A DNA stretch of 64,000 nucleotides from Hyphomonas sp. (GTDB lineage Bacteria > Pseudomonadota > Alphaproteobacteria > Caulobacterales > Hyphomonadaceae). The DNA lies in the NCBI RefSeq assembly GCF_022844445.1, contig NZ_JALHLS010000001.1, positions 434,001 through 498,000 of the forward strand. Direction: 5' to 3'. A model generated the notes under the pieces. That model was not told where the DNA came from. It did no database searches and saw only the letters and a program-made list of their open reading frames with translations. The stretch's first letter is position 1. Each line of letters opens with the position of its first letter. The position numbers and the translations under genes are program-made. Shown in pieces: positions 52,618 to 61,963 of the stretch.

Positions 52618-54546
52618 ATGCTGAACGACCCGATGGATCAGGCAGCCCGGACCGGGCCCGCGCTGCCGGACAGCCTTCGCCAGGCCGTCCGCGACGCCCA
52701 GGCGACCGGCCGGGCGGCGGAAGACCGCGCCCAGTCTGCCATGCCCTTCCGCGCGCGCCTGCGCGCCCGCGACGCTGTCCGTCCTCAGCCGACCCTGTCG
52801 ATCCTGACCGACGCGGCTCCGATCACCTCCGGCCCGGTTTCGCACAATGCCATTTCCGAGGTCCGCCTGCTTCGCAAGCCGCCCGCGACACCCGGCAAGC
52901 CCGCCAATAAGGCGCCGTTGATCCCGGTCGCGGCCACCGCCGGCGGCATTGCGGTCATAAAGGACACTGGCCCAAAGGGCGGCTCTCGCGATGACGATGA
53001 CGAAGCCCGCGCTGGCTTCTTCACCCGGATGGGTGACTTTTCACAATTCGCCTTCGCTGGCCTTGCTGTGCTTGGCCTCGCCGGCCTGTCGGTCATGGCG
53101 GCGGAAAACGCACTCGGCGCGAAGACGAACACGGATGATGCGGACGCCGACGGCAATGTGAGCACTGCCGGCCTCGAAACGGCTCCGCTAGCCTCGAGCG
53201 TTTCGGCCGCTGCTGTCGAGCAAGCCTCGGTGCCAGCCGGCGCGGTTACGACGCCTTGGTTCGATTATCGCGGCACGGCCGATTTCCTGAAAACCCGCGT
53301 CGCCGAACTTCAGGCGGCGGATGCGGAAGCTGCCCGCCTTGCCTCGGCAGACGCCGATCGCGTCGCCGCCACCGCGATCGCCAATGCCGAAGCAGCCCGC
53401 GTTGCCGCCGAACAACCCGCCGCAAGCGAAAGCGGCCCGGCCATGATCGATGCGCGTCTGCGCGACCGTCTGGCTACGGAAGAGGCGATGCGGGCCTCTC
53501 AGGCCGAAGCCGCCATGAAGGCGCAGGCTGAAGCGGCCGCCGCGGCCGCGAAAGTGGAAGCTGATCGTCTGGCGGCGGAGGAGGCTGCGCGTGCCGCTGC
53601 CGTGGCTGCCGAACAGGAACGCATCGCGCAGGTCGCCGCGCAGCGCGCCGCCGATGCCGAGGCGAAACGCGTTGCCGATCTCGCCGCGAAGAAGCAGGCT
53701 GCTGACGCCGAGGCGAAGCGCCTCGCGCAGGTCGAAGCCGACAAGGCCGCGAAGGCGGCCGAAGCCAAGCGCCTCGCCGACCTTGAAACGAAACGGGCCG
53801 CCGACGCGGAAGCCAAGCGCCTTGCCTCGCTCGAAGCGAAGCGCGCGTCCGATGCGGCCGAAGCCAAACGGCTTGCCGGGCTTGAAGCCAAGCGGCTCGC
53901 CGACGTGGAAGCCGCGCGCCTCACAGCGGCCGCGGCAGCAACCGCAACCGTTGCTGTTCCGAAGCCGAAAGTCTGGACCAACCCGCCCGGCCGCGCTTCG
54001 CTGAAACCGGCCCGTCCGGCGGTCACGATCGCAGCGGTCGATGGCGCCGCCTTTGGCGATCCGGTCACGCGCGCGGCGCCGCCTTCTCTGTCCGCGTCGC
54101 CGCCGGAAGTGCGCACGCTCGCCGCGCTGCCGCGCCCCGTGGATGACTTTATCGCTGAACGTGCTGAATACACCGCCGGTCGCGCGCTCGATGCTGAAGC
54201 CTTGGCGGTGCTGAAGTCTGACTTCATCGCGCTTGTTGAGGCTAGCCCGGACGGCGCGCATCACGAGTTGACGACGCCGGATGGCCGTTCGCTGCTTATC
54301 CATTTCGAGCGCACGATCACAGTCGATCCAGCGAAAGCCTCCATCCACGCCATCGGCTATGTTCCGACGGCTGAGGGTTTTGTCACGCGCGCCTATGTGC
54401 AGCCGATCGAGGTCAACGTCTCGGTTATGTGCCGCGATGTCGCCTATGCCTTCCCGGGGCAGGAGCGTGGCCGCTTCGCCGCCTGTGAGGGCGCTGACGG
54501 CACCTGGACGATGGCCCGTGCCTCGGCCAACGGCACGCCGATCTAG
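52618..54546 (+). CDS. TolA-like membrane protein with long Ala/Glu/Lys coiled coil
   Basis: 642 residues from the ATG at 52618 (AAGG eight bases upstream). An N-terminal cytoplasmic part of about 140 residues, a membrane helix (FAFAGLAVLGLAGLSVMAAE), then a coil of about 220 residues rich in AEAKRLA/DAEAKRLAxLEAKR repeats like TolA or TonB-linked proteins, then a globular C-terminal domain of about 170 residues with two Cys (MCRDVA, FAACEGADG). Role unknown; perhaps links inner and outer membrane. Converges with the DUF4112 gene, stops overlapping. Confidence 0.7.
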   Translation: MLNDPMDQAARTGPALPDSLRQAVRDAQATGRAAEDRAQSAMPFRARLRARDAVRPQPTLSILTDAAPITSGPVSHNAISEVRLLRKPPATPGKPANKAPLIPVAATAGGIAVIKDTGPKGGSRDDDDEARAGFFTRMGDFSQFAFAGLAVLGLAGLSVMAAENALGAKTNTDDADADGNVSTAGLETAPLASSVSAAAVEQASVPAGAVTTPWFDYRGTADFLKTRVAELQAADAEAARLASADADRVAATAIANAEAARVAAEQPAASESGPAMIDARLRDRLATEEAMRASQAEAAMKAQAEAAAAAAKVEADRLAAEEAARAAAVAAEQERIAQVAAQRAADAEAKRVADLAAKKQAADAEAKRLAQVEADKAAKAAEAKRLADLETKRAADAEAKRLASLEAKRASDAAEAKRLAGLEAKRLADVEAARLTAAAAATATVAVPKPKVWTNPPGRASLKPARPAVTIAAVDGAAFGDPVTRAAPPSLSASPPEVRTLAALPRPVDDFIAERAEYTAGRALDAEALAVLKSDFIALVEASPDGAHHELTTPDGRSLLIHFERTITVDPAKASIHAIGYVPTAEGFVTRAYVQPIEVNVSVMCRDVAYAFPGQERGRFAACEGADGTWTMARASANGTPI

Positions 54547-54977
54547 CCCGCCTGTTTCACGCGCCGAACGCCCGCCTGCTTTGCGGCGCGCTCCAGCACG
54601 TGATGCTCCACCAGCCGGAAGTTGCGCTTGTGCGAGCGGAAGAAAAAGTCAAACGCGTCGCCGAGAATCGGGATCGCCCCGATCCCGGCATCGGTAAGAA
54701 GGTTCAGGACCACCCGCGTATGCACATGCCAGGGCAGTTTCAGTCGCACCGACGTATACAGCGCTGTCGTACCGGTAATCAGCGTGACGGCGTCGCCCGC
54801 CACCGGGAGCAGTCCAACAATGGCATCGGCGCCGAACCGGACGCCCATCACCTCGAACTGGTTGTCGAGGATGCGCGAGAACCGGCGCAGCGCAGCAAGC
54901 TCCTCCGCCACGGTGCGCCCGCTGCCCAGGCGCATCTGCATGAGATCCTCGTCTGTGATCGTTTCCTTCTTCGGCAC
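54543..54977 (-). CDS. DUF4112 family protein
   Basis: 144 residues starting at GTG (54977) with GGGAG eight bases upstream. Core FGADAIVGLLPVAGDAVTLITG with the short membrane-spanning GDAV/TGT motif, then LLTDAGIGAIPILGDAFDFFFRSHKRN. The family is found in many bacteria; function unknown, probably small integral membrane protein. Confidence 0.87.
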   Translation of the reverse strand: MPKKETITDEDLMQMRLGSGRTVAEELAALRRFSRILDNQFEVMGVRFGADAIVGLLPVAGDAVTLITGTTALYTSVRLKLPWHVHTRVVLNLLTDAGIGAIPILGDAFDFFFRSHKRNFRLVEHHVLERAAKQAGVRRVKQAG

Positions 54978-55045
54978 GGCTGTGCTCCCTTGTCCGAAGC
55001 GCGCATGATTGCACAAGCCGTCGAAGCCTGCGACAGGACTTCGCC

Positions 55046-55387
55046 ATGAGAACACGCGCTGTTTACAAGCTGCTGACCGAGGCGGATTGGGCTGCCGCCG
55101 AAGCCTCGGGGACGACCGCTACGGCGCTCGATATCGCAGACGGCTATGTTCACCTGTCGACCTATGCACAAGTGCGCGAAACAGCGCGGCGGTACTATGC
55201 AGGGCAGGCGCGGGTGCTGCTTTTACGGTTCGACTTTGCAGCGCTCGGTGATGTGCGCTGGGAGACAAGCCGGGGCGGCGACCTGTTTCCGCACTTGTAT
55301 GGCGCGCTGGAGATTTCAAAGGCGGATGGCAGCTGGTGGCTCGCGCCGGGGCTGGATAATGCTCCCGTTTTCCCGGAGGACTTCTGA
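55046..55387 (+). CDS. DUF952 family protein
   Basis: 113 residues. DGYVHLSTYAQVRETARRYYAG and WETSRGGDLFPHLYGAL are hallmarks. The family resembles a glutathione-free or ADP-ribosyl-type fold of unknown role. Last base shared with the pyrD start (TGATG), so coupled. Confidence 0.87.
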   Translation: MRTRAVYKLLTEADWAAAEASGTTATALDIADGYVHLSTYAQVRETARRYYAGQARVLLLRFDFAALGDVRWETSRGGDLFPHLYGALEISKADGSWWLAPGLDNAPVFPEDF

Positions 55388-56436
55388 TGCTGGTAGAATT
55401 GGGCACGAAGGCGATCCGCCTCTTGCCGCCGGAAGCGGCGCACAATGCAACCCTTCGCCTGCTCACGAAAGGCATCGGTGTGCCAGGGCGGGCGCCGGCG
55501 TTTCCGCCCGGCTTATCGCTCACGCTGCCGAAGTCCGGACTGAAGATCGCCTCGCCCGTGGGGCTCGCGGCTGGGTTCGACAAGAACTGCGAAGTGCCTT
55601 CGGCAATGGCGAAGTTCGGGTTCGGCTTCGTGGAGTGCGGCACGGTCACGCCGAAGCCGCAGCCCGGCAATCCGAAGCCGCGCCTTTTCCGGCTTGATGA
55701 GGACCGCGCGGTGATCAACCGGATGGGGTTCAACAATTTCGGGCTCGACTATTTCGTGCGCCGGCTCGGGAAATACGATCACGCCGTGCCGATCGGCGCC
55801 AATGTCGGCGCCAATAAGGACAGTGCAGACCGCGCGCAGGACTACGTCACCGGCATAGAGGCGGTTGCGCCCCAGGCAGACTATATCACGATCAACATCT
55901 CCTCGCCCAACACGCCGGGTCTGCGCGGCCTTCAGGACAAGGCCTCCCTGTCGGATCTTCTCGTCCGCTGCGGGGCGGCAGACCGGAAGGGCAAGCCTGT
56001 TTTCCTGAAAGTGGCGCCGGATCTGGACGCCGAAGCCATTTCGGACATCTGCGGCGTGGTGCGCGGGGAGGGGGCCTGGCTCTCCGGCCTGATCATCTCC
56101 AACACGACGCTGGCGCGGCCATCGTCTCTGAAGAGCGATCATAAGAGCGAAGCGGGCGGGTTGTCCGGCGCGCCGCTGTTTCATCCGTCTACGGCGGTTC
56201 TCACGCATTTCGCGCGCAATCTCAAAGGCGAGTTCGACCTTATCGGCGCGGGCGGCATTGCCTCCGGCGCAGACGCTTACCGAAAGCTGCGCGCGGGCGC
56301 GCACGCGGTTCAGCTTTACTCGATGCTCGTCTACGAAGGCCCGGGCCTTGCTTCCCGGATCGCGGAGGAACTGGACTCCCTCCGCGAACGCGATGGTCTG
56401 GCCTCGATTGCCGAAGCGACCGGCAAGGACCTTTGA
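55387..56436 (+). CDS. pyrD: Dihydroorotate dehydrogenase (class 2, quinone-linked)
   Basis: Pyrimidine synthesis step at the inner membrane. 349 residues: AAGFDKNCEVPSAMAKFGFGFVECGTVTPKPQPGN contains the class 2 FMN site (core GTVTPKPQPGN), NRMGFNNFG, ISSPNTPGLRGLQ, VAPDLDAEAI and GAGGIASGADAYRKLRAGA. N-terminal helices would contact the membrane. Coupled to DUF952. Confidence 0.95.
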   Translation: MLVELGTKAIRLLPPEAAHNATLRLLTKGIGVPGRAPAFPPGLSLTLPKSGLKIASPVGLAAGFDKNCEVPSAMAKFGFGFVECGTVTPKPQPGNPKPRLFRLDEDRAVINRMGFNNFGLDYFVRRLGKYDHAVPIGANVGANKDSADRAQDYVTGIEAVAPQADYITINISSPNTPGLRGLQDKASLSDLLVRCGAADRKGKPVFLKVAPDLDAEAISDICGVVRGEGAWLSGLIISNTTLARPSSLKSDHKSEAGGLSGAPLFHPSTAVLTHFARNLKGEFDLIGAGGIASGADAYRKLRAGAHAVQLYSMLVYEGPGLASRIAEELDSLRERDGLASIAEATGKDL

Positions 56437-56442
56437 TTCAGC

Positions 56443-57540
56443 TCAGAGAACAACAACCTGGCGGGCGACGGTGCCCTTGTTGTTCTTGAGATTCTGCATG
56501 GCGCCGGTGATGCCGTCGAGGCCGATACGGTCCGAGATGAGGTCATCGAGGTGCAGTTTGCCCTGGCGATAGAGATCGACGAAGCGCGGGAAGTCGATCC
56601 GGAAACGGTTCGAGCCCATCACGGCGCCTTGCAGGCGTTTTTCGGTGACGAGAAGTTCTATGCCCGGAATCTCAATATTCACGCCCGGCGAGATCATGCC
56701 GATGATGGTGGCGACGCCGCGCGGACGCAGCATGTGATAAGCAAGTTCGGCGGTCTGCTTGCTGCCAACGCATTCGAAGGAATAGTGGACGCCGCCCTTG
56801 GTGAGTTCCTTCACCGCCTCGATGGCGTTGCCGGATTTCGGGTTCACGGTGTCGGTCGCGCCGAAGCGGGTGGCGAGTTGCAGTTTCTCCGGCGAGAGGT
56901 CGACGGCGATGATGCGCGAGGCGCCGGCAATCGCGGCGCCGTTGATGGCGGCAAGGCCAACGCCGCCGCAACCGATGACGGCGACGGTGGAGCCAGGCTC
57001 AACCTTGGCGGAGTGGAAGACGGAGCCGACGCCGGTGATGACGCCGCAGCCAATGAGGCAGGCGCGGTCCAGCGGCATGTCCTTGTCGATGGCGCAAAGG
57101 GCGTTCTCGTGGACGAGAATCTGCTCGGCGAAGGAGGAGAGGTTCAGGAATTGGCCGACCTTTTCCTTGCCGATGGACAGGCGCGGCGCTTCATCCGGGC
57201 GGCGCTTGAATTGCTCTCCATTGACTGTGTGGCAGACCGACATGTGGCCGGTGAGGCAGTATTCGCAGACGCCGCAGAAGGGCGAGAGGATGGAGATGAC
57301 ATGGTCGCCTGGCTTCACGGCCGAGACCATTGAGCCGACTTGTTCGACGACGCCTGCGCTCTCGTGGCCGAGGATAACGGGCATCTCGGTCGGGAAATTG
57401 CCGTCCCAGAAGTGAACGTCAGAATGGCAGACGCCAATGGCCTTGAGGCGCACGAGAACCTCACGGGGACCGGGCTTCGAGATGGTGACGTCCTCGATCG
57501 ACAGAGGCTTGTTGGCCTCGCGCATCACGGCAGCTTTCAT
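56443..57540 (-). CDS. Zinc-dependent alcohol dehydrogenase (MDR family)
   Basis: 365 residues. GVCHSDVHFWDG (catalytic zinc Cys), GHESAGVVEQVG and PFCGVCEYCLTGHMSVC (four structural zinc Cys), then VAVIGCGGVGLAAINGA for NAD(P). SGVH-type signature of formaldehyde dehydrogenase is not obvious; it resembles the NDMA-dependent or aryl/class III group. Substrate unknown. Confidence 0.9.
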   Translation of the reverse strand: MKAAVMREANKPLSIEDVTISKPGPREVLVRLKAIGVCHSDVHFWDGNFPTEMPVILGHESAGVVEQVGSMVSAVKPGDHVISILSPFCGVCEYCLTGHMSVCHTVNGEQFKRRPDEAPRLSIGKEKVGQFLNLSSFAEQILVHENALCAIDKDMPLDRACLIGCGVITGVGSVFHSAKVEPGSTVAVIGCGGVGLAAINGAAIAGASRIIAVDLSPEKLQLATRFGATDTVNPKSGNAIEAVKELTKGGVHYSFECVGSKQTAELAYHMLRPRGVATIIGMISPGVNIEIPGIELLVTEKRLQGAVMGSNRFRIDFPRFVDLYRQGKLHLDDLISDRIGLDGITGAMQNLKNNKGTVARQVVVL

Positions 57541-57634
57541 GGCGTGGTTTCCTCCCGGTTGGACCGCCTGTTTTCAGGCTGTGCTTTGCAGAAGTGTCGC
57601 GCAAGGCGGGCGCTTTGGCCAGAGTGACGCAGCG

Positions 57635-58435
57635 TTAGGCCGCAAGTTCCCGCAAAGCGGTCCGGGTGGCGTCATCGGCGGGAAAAAGGAGTTCGAGGCG
57701 CAGGTCGCGGACAGTGACGTCCTCGCTGGTCCCGAAATGCGCGATCGTGGAGAGGAAGCTCAGCTGGCCGCCGGGCGCGTTGACGACCAATGGCACCAGC
57801 GGGCGGCGCGGCGCGCCGCCAGGAAGGGGGCGGCGCTGGCCGGCGGCTTCTAGCGCCTCAAGGAGTTCGCGCAGTACGGGGTCGTTGCCGGCCTCAAGGG
57901 CTTCGAGGGCGATGCGGCCGCGCATTTCGTGGATGACTTCAGGAAGGTTTGCGATCATTGCTTCGGCGACTGGACTATCCGTCAGCATACGGATGAGGCT
58001 GTTCTCGCCGTGTGCCTGCAGCGGGGCGAGCAGCTTTGCGGCGGAGGCATTGGCGCCTCGCACGCGCCAGTGACGATCGGCAAGGATCGCGGGCCAGGGG
58101 GCGTGGCGATCCATCATTTCCTGCAGCACGGCGCGGAACGGGCCGAGCGCTTCGGATTCAAGCGGCGAGGCGGGAAACACGGCGGCGAAGCCGGCCGCCA
58201 GAAGCAGCGCGTTCTGGCTGCCGAGGGGCAGGACGAGGCCGTCAGCGATCTGCAGGACCATCTCGCGGCTCGGCCTGGCGCGGCCGGTTTCGAGGAAGGA
58301 AAGATGGCGGGCGGAAATCTCGCAGGTGAGGGCAAGGTCCAGCTGGCTCATCCGGCGCGCGGCGCGAAAACGGCGCAGGAGGGTGGCAAAGGCGTCGCCT
58401 TCGGCGGCTGGCAGGGCGGGTTCACGCAGGCTCAT
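57635..58435 (-). CDS. XRE family transcriptional regulator with MmyB-like domain
   Basis: 266 residues from the ATG at 58435 (frame continues to 58471; no clear Shine-Dalgarno). Helix-turn-helix: LLRRFRAARRMSQLDLALTCEISARHLSFLETGRARPS (core MSQLDLALTCEISARHLSFLE). The C-terminal about 170 residues resemble the MmyB ligand-binding domain with the WRVRGANASAAKLL start. It may control the divergent membrane-protein operon at 58545. GCATGCATGC just upstream of the start is a candidate operator. Confidence 0.88.
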   Translation of the reverse strand: MSLREPALPAAEGDAFATLLRRFRAARRMSQLDLALTCEISARHLSFLETGRARPSREMVLQIADGLVLPLGSQNALLLAAGFAAVFPASPLESEALGPFRAVLQEMMDRHAPWPAILADRHWRVRGANASAAKLLAPLQAHGENSLIRMLTDSPVAEAMIANLPEVIHEMRGRIALEALEAGNDPVLRELLEALEAAGQRRPLPGGAPRRPLVPLVVNAPGGQLSFLSTIAHFGTSEDVTVRDLRLELLFPADDATRTALRELAA

Positions 58436-58544
58436 GCATGCATGCTCGCAGGGACGCGCGCGCAAGTCCATGACCTGCGAGGTAATTGCACCGCTTACGC
58501 TCCCGGGGTCAATTCACGTTCAGGCCCAACGAAGGAGACCGGCA

Positions 58545-58970
58545 ATGACTGCATTCTGGAAAACATGGATCACGCTCTGGTGTTGGGGCGTCATCGTCTT
58601 TGGGGCGCTGCTGGCGGCAGGCGGCCTTCCCGCGACGGACGGTATCGTGCGGACGCTTTATGGTATCCTGAGCAGTGGCCCGCTGCCGGCGGACTTCCTG
58701 GATGCGCCGGGAATGCGCTTCTCGGTGGCGCTGATGGGCGCGGTAACGATGGGATGGGGCTTCACGATCCTCTTCCTGCTTCCCGCGATCCATGCAGCTG
58801 GGGCCCGCGCCTGGCGGGGGCTGACCGCGGCGATGGTCATCTGGTTCGTGATCGATGGCGCGCTGTCGGCGGCGACCGGCTTTGCGCTCAACAACCTACC
58901 GAATGCGGCGCTGGCGATTGCCTACCTCGTGCCGCTGTTCGCTAGCGGCGCGCTGAAATCAAAAGCCTGA
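58545..58970 (+). CDS. Four-helix membrane protein of unknown function
   Basis: 141 residues with about four hydrophobic segments: WITLWCWGVIVFGALLAAGG, ALMGAVTMGWGFTILFLLPAI, TAAMVIWFVIDGALSAATGF and ALAIAYLVPLFASGAL. AGGAG seven bases upstream. It precedes the epoxide hydrolase-like gene on the same strand and is divergent from the XRE regulator. Family not recognised. Confidence 0.75.
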   Translation: MTAFWKTWITLWCWGVIVFGALLAAGGLPATDGIVRTLYGILSSGPLPADFLDAPGMRFSVALMGAVTMGWGFTILFLLPAIHAAGARAWRGLTAAMVIWFVIDGALSAATGFALNNLPNAALAIAYLVPLFASGALKSKA

Positions 58971-58993
58971 ACCCTGCGGAACGGAGAGAGACC

Positions 58994-59386
58994 ATGCAGA
59001 CCCAACTCCTTGATGCCGCGGGCACGGTTCATGCCTTCCTGAATGCCGTGAAGGCGTTCGACTATGATGCTGCGATGACGCTGATTGCCGAGCATTGCGA
59101 CTACGAGAACATGCCGCTCGGCAAGGTGACCGGGCCGACCGGTGTGCGCGGGGTGCTGGAGCCCTTTTTCTCGCCTACGATCGCCAACGAGTTCATCATT
59201 CTCCGTGAACTGACGGACGGCAAGCGCGTGTTCCTCGAGCGGCTCGACCGCCACCAGCTGGAGACAGGATGGGTCGAGCTGCCGGTGGCGGGGATCTTCG
59301 AGGTCGAGAACGGCCAGATCACCGTCTGGCACGATTACTTCGACGCCGCGACGATCCTGCCAAAATGGCCGGCGCCGCCGGGGTAA
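58994..59386 (+). CDS. Limonene-epoxide-hydrolase-like protein
   Basis: 130 residues with the NTF2-like cone fold. VFLERLDRHQL, GWVELPVAGIFEVENGQITVWHDYFD are the LEH-type blocks (core LPVAGIFEVENGQ): Arg/Asp in ERLDRH and Asp in HDYFD fit the catalytic Asp-Arg-Asp arrangement. Enzyme role plausible; substrate unknown. Confidence 0.82.
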   Translation: MQTQLLDAAGTVHAFLNAVKAFDYDAAMTLIAEHCDYENMPLGKVTGPTGVRGVLEPFFSPTIANEFIILRELTDGKRVFLERLDRHQLETGWVELPVAGIFEVENGQITVWHDYFDAATILPKWPAPPG

Positions 59387-59389
59387 ACC

Positions 59390-60976
59390 CTACTGCGCCG
59401 AAGACACCGGGGCCGGTGCGCCGGTGAGGCCGAGGGCGCGGGCCATGACGTGGAAAATTTCGCTCTGCTCGATTACGCCGGTGACGAGATTGGCGCCGGG
59501 ACCGGAGGCGAGGGCGGCAACGTCCTCGCCTCCATGCGTCTCCGAGTACAGCGGGACGAGGGCGGGCTGGCGGAAATCAGGAGCGAGCGTATCGACGCCG
59601 GTGAGGTCCTGGCGGGTGCAGTCGAACACCGGCTTGCCATCGGCGTCCTTGCCGGTTTCTCGGCAGGCCCCGGGGCCGTTGGCATAGCCAAGCGTTGTGT
59701 AGGGAAGGCCGTCGGAGCCGGTGGAGCCGCCTTCGCCGCCGATGCCAGACGTGGAGATGCCGAGGATCGGATTATTGCGCTGGGCGTAGCCGGCAATCGT
59801 CAGTGTGTGCGAATGGTCGGCGGTGACGATGATCAGCGTCTCTTCGGGATTGGTCATTTCGACCGCCGCGGCGATGGCGGCGTCGAAGGCTATCGCGTCT
59901 TCCAGCGCGCGGATGGCGTTGCCGCCGTGGTGGGCATGGTCGATGCGGCCGCCTTCCACCATCAGGACATAACCGTCCGTGTCCTGAGAAAGGCGTGTAA
60001 TCGCAGCGCGGGTCATGTCGGCGATGTGGGGCTCACCGGCCTTGTCCTTGTCCCGGTCCAGTTCGTACTGCATATGGCTCGGCTCGAAAAGGCCGAGGAC
60101 TTTCACGCCCGTGCTGAAGTCTGTCGCGTCGAAGCCGGCCTGGTCATAGATGAATATGTGATCCGGCGACTTGGCCGCCCACTCGGCCGTCAGGTTGCGC
60201 CCGTCACCACGGTCGCCGCTCTTGCCGTCATATTCCGGGTCCTGAACCTCCCTGGGAATGAATTTTGAGCGCCCACCACCGAGGAGGAGGTCGAAGCTGC
60301 CTTCCGGCCATTCGATCAGCTGGCGAGCGATGTCCTTGCAGGTGTCGGACGAGGCGCCTTTCATGTCCGTGTCGGCTTCCCAGTCACGCAGTGGCGCCTT
60401 GGCATAGGCGGCGCCGGGGGTGGCGTGCGTGAGGCGTGCAGTGGAGACAAGGCCGGTTGAAAGGCCTACGCGGGCGGCGAGTTCGAACAGGGTGTCGACC
60501 TCATTTCCGGCGACCGTGGCGCAGTTGCCATAGCTGACATTGCTGTCGACGCCGAGCACGCCAGAGAGCGTTTTAAGGCCGCTCGTCATGGCGACGGCGG
60601 TGCCGGCGGAATCGGCGATCTGGAAATTGTGGCTGTAGGTTTTCGACAAGGCCGAATACGGCAGGTCGTCCATTGCGAGGTGATAGCTTTCACCGTCGAG
60701 CCCGGCGGACTGGCCGGCATAGATGCGGGCGGCGGTGATTGTGGAGATGCCCATGCCGTCGCCGATGAAGAGGATGACGTTTTTGGCAGGCTTCACGCCG
60801 CGCGCGGCGATGCGGGCCTCCACAGAAGCGGCGGCGGCAGTGTAGTAGCCATCATCCGCCTGCTGAGGAACCTGCGCCATTCGGGCTGGGGCGGCGGGCT
60901 GAAGTTCTGCGGCGGGCGTCGCCGGAGCAGTGGTGCACCCGGCGAGGACGGCGAGGGCGAGAAGGGCGAGGCGCAT
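59390..60976 (-). CDS. Alkaline phosphatase lipoprotein
   Basis: 528 residues; lipobox LAGC. The PhoA-family chain: VILFIGDGMG (metal Asp), the catalytic Ser in QIADSAGTAVAMTSG, MVEGGRIDHAHHGGN, IIVTADHSHT and SETHGGEDVA (metal His). It releases phosphate from monoesters at the cell surface. Convergent with the epoxide hydrolase-like gene. Confidence 0.93.
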   Translation of the reverse strand: MRLALLALAVLAGCTTAPATPAAELQPAAPARMAQVPQQADDGYYTAAAASVEARIAARGVKPAKNVILFIGDGMGISTITAARIYAGQSAGLDGESYHLAMDDLPYSALSKTYSHNFQIADSAGTAVAMTSGLKTLSGVLGVDSNVSYGNCATVAGNEVDTLFELAARVGLSTGLVSTARLTHATPGAAYAKAPLRDWEADTDMKGASSDTCKDIARQLIEWPEGSFDLLLGGGRSKFIPREVQDPEYDGKSGDRGDGRNLTAEWAAKSPDHIFIYDQAGFDATDFSTGVKVLGLFEPSHMQYELDRDKDKAGEPHIADMTRAAITRLSQDTDGYVLMVEGGRIDHAHHGGNAIRALEDAIAFDAAIAAAVEMTNPEETLIIVTADHSHTLTIAGYAQRNNPILGISTSGIGGEGGSTGSDGLPYTTLGYANGPGACRETGKDADGKPVFDCTRQDLTGVDTLAPDFRQPALVPLYSETHGGEDVAALASGPGANLVTGVIEQSEIFHVMARALGLTGAPAPVSSAQ

Positions 60977-61045
60977 GGGCTGGGTTCCTGACGAATCCGA
61001 TTTTCCGGAAGGAGTTTAGCGCAGGTTTGCAACAGTTGCGACCTG

Positions 61046-61963
61046 CTACGTTTCGGCGGCGAGGCGGACGCGCTGCTTCTGCTGGGCGAGCCAGACAGCG
61101 ATGAGGATCGCAGCAGCGCCGCCGGCCTGAATCGCGGTCAGCGGCTCCTTGAAGAGAGACCACGAGATAGCTGCAGCCACGACCGGCTGCGCGAGGACGA
61201 GGATGCCGGCGACGGCGGTGTCCGTGGAGCCGAGGCCGGAGATGATGAGGCCTTGCCCCGCGACCTGCACGACGATGGCGAGCGCCAGCGGCGCAAGGAA
61301 ACCGGCGGGCGTTTTCGGCATGAAGTCTTCCCCGGACGCGAGGACAACGAGAAAGGCGAGGCCGCTTTCGAAGACGCTGAGCCAGAACATTGCTTCCAGG
61401 CCGCCGAGCGTGCGCCGGGCGAGTTTCGAAAACAGCATGTAGAAAGAGACGAAGACCGCCGCGGCCAGTGCGAACAGGTCACCGCGCAGGGCGCCGGGAT
61501 GCGTATGGTCGCCGCCGAGGGAGAGGGCGCCCGCGCCGAGGATGGCGAGGCCGGCGGCGAGCGCCCAGTTGAGGCCGGGGCGTTCCTTCAGGAAGGCCCA
61601 GGCGGCAAGGCCGACGAGAACGTTGCCAAGGTTCACGATGAAGGTGGCATTCGAGACGCTCGTCATCGTCAAGGCCCAATGCCACAGCGCCATGTCGAGC
61701 GTGAAGAAAAGTGCAGCGAGGAAGATCGCGGTGTTGGGCTTCGAGGGCAGGCGCCGGTCGACCGCTAAGACGAGGACCAGCAGCATGGGCACGGCAAAGA
61801 GATAACGCCAGAACGCGATGGCCTGTGGGCCGAGTTCATCCAGGCCGAGGCGCAGGCCGATCGGCGCAAAACCGAGGGCGATGCCGCCGCCGAGGACCAT
61901 CAGGGGGCCGATCCAGGCACGCGGCTGGACGACGGGGCGAGGCTGGGGGACGACATTGGTCAT
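61046..61963 (-). CDS. EamA/DMT family transporter
   Basis: 305 residues with about ten membrane helices in two EamA repeats (for example FWRYLFAVPMLLVLVLAV, and LALAIVVQVAGQGLIISGLG). It would export or import metabolites; direction unknown. Its ATG overlaps the stop of gluQRS (61960-61963), so it is coupled to it. Confidence 0.9.
   Translation of the reverse strand: MTNVVPQPRPVVQPRAWIGPLMVLGGGIALGFAPIGLRLGLDELGPQAIAFWRYLFAVPMLLVLVLAVDRRLPSKPNTAIFLAALFFTLDMALWHWALTMTSVSNATFIVNLGNVLVGLAAWAFLKERPGLNWALAAGLAILGAGALSLGGDHTHPGALRGDLFALAAAVFVSFYMLFSKLARRTLGGLEAMFWLSVFESGLAFLVVLASGEDFMPKTPAGFLAPLALAIVVQVAGQGLIISGLGSTDTAVAGILVLAQPVVAAAISWSLFKEPLTAIQAGGAAAILIAVWLAQQKQRVRLAAET

Noticed and set aside
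53600-53930. Repetitive DNA in the TolA-like gene as a repeat array
   Set aside because: It encodes a coiled coil (AEAKRLA units) and shows no spacer pattern.
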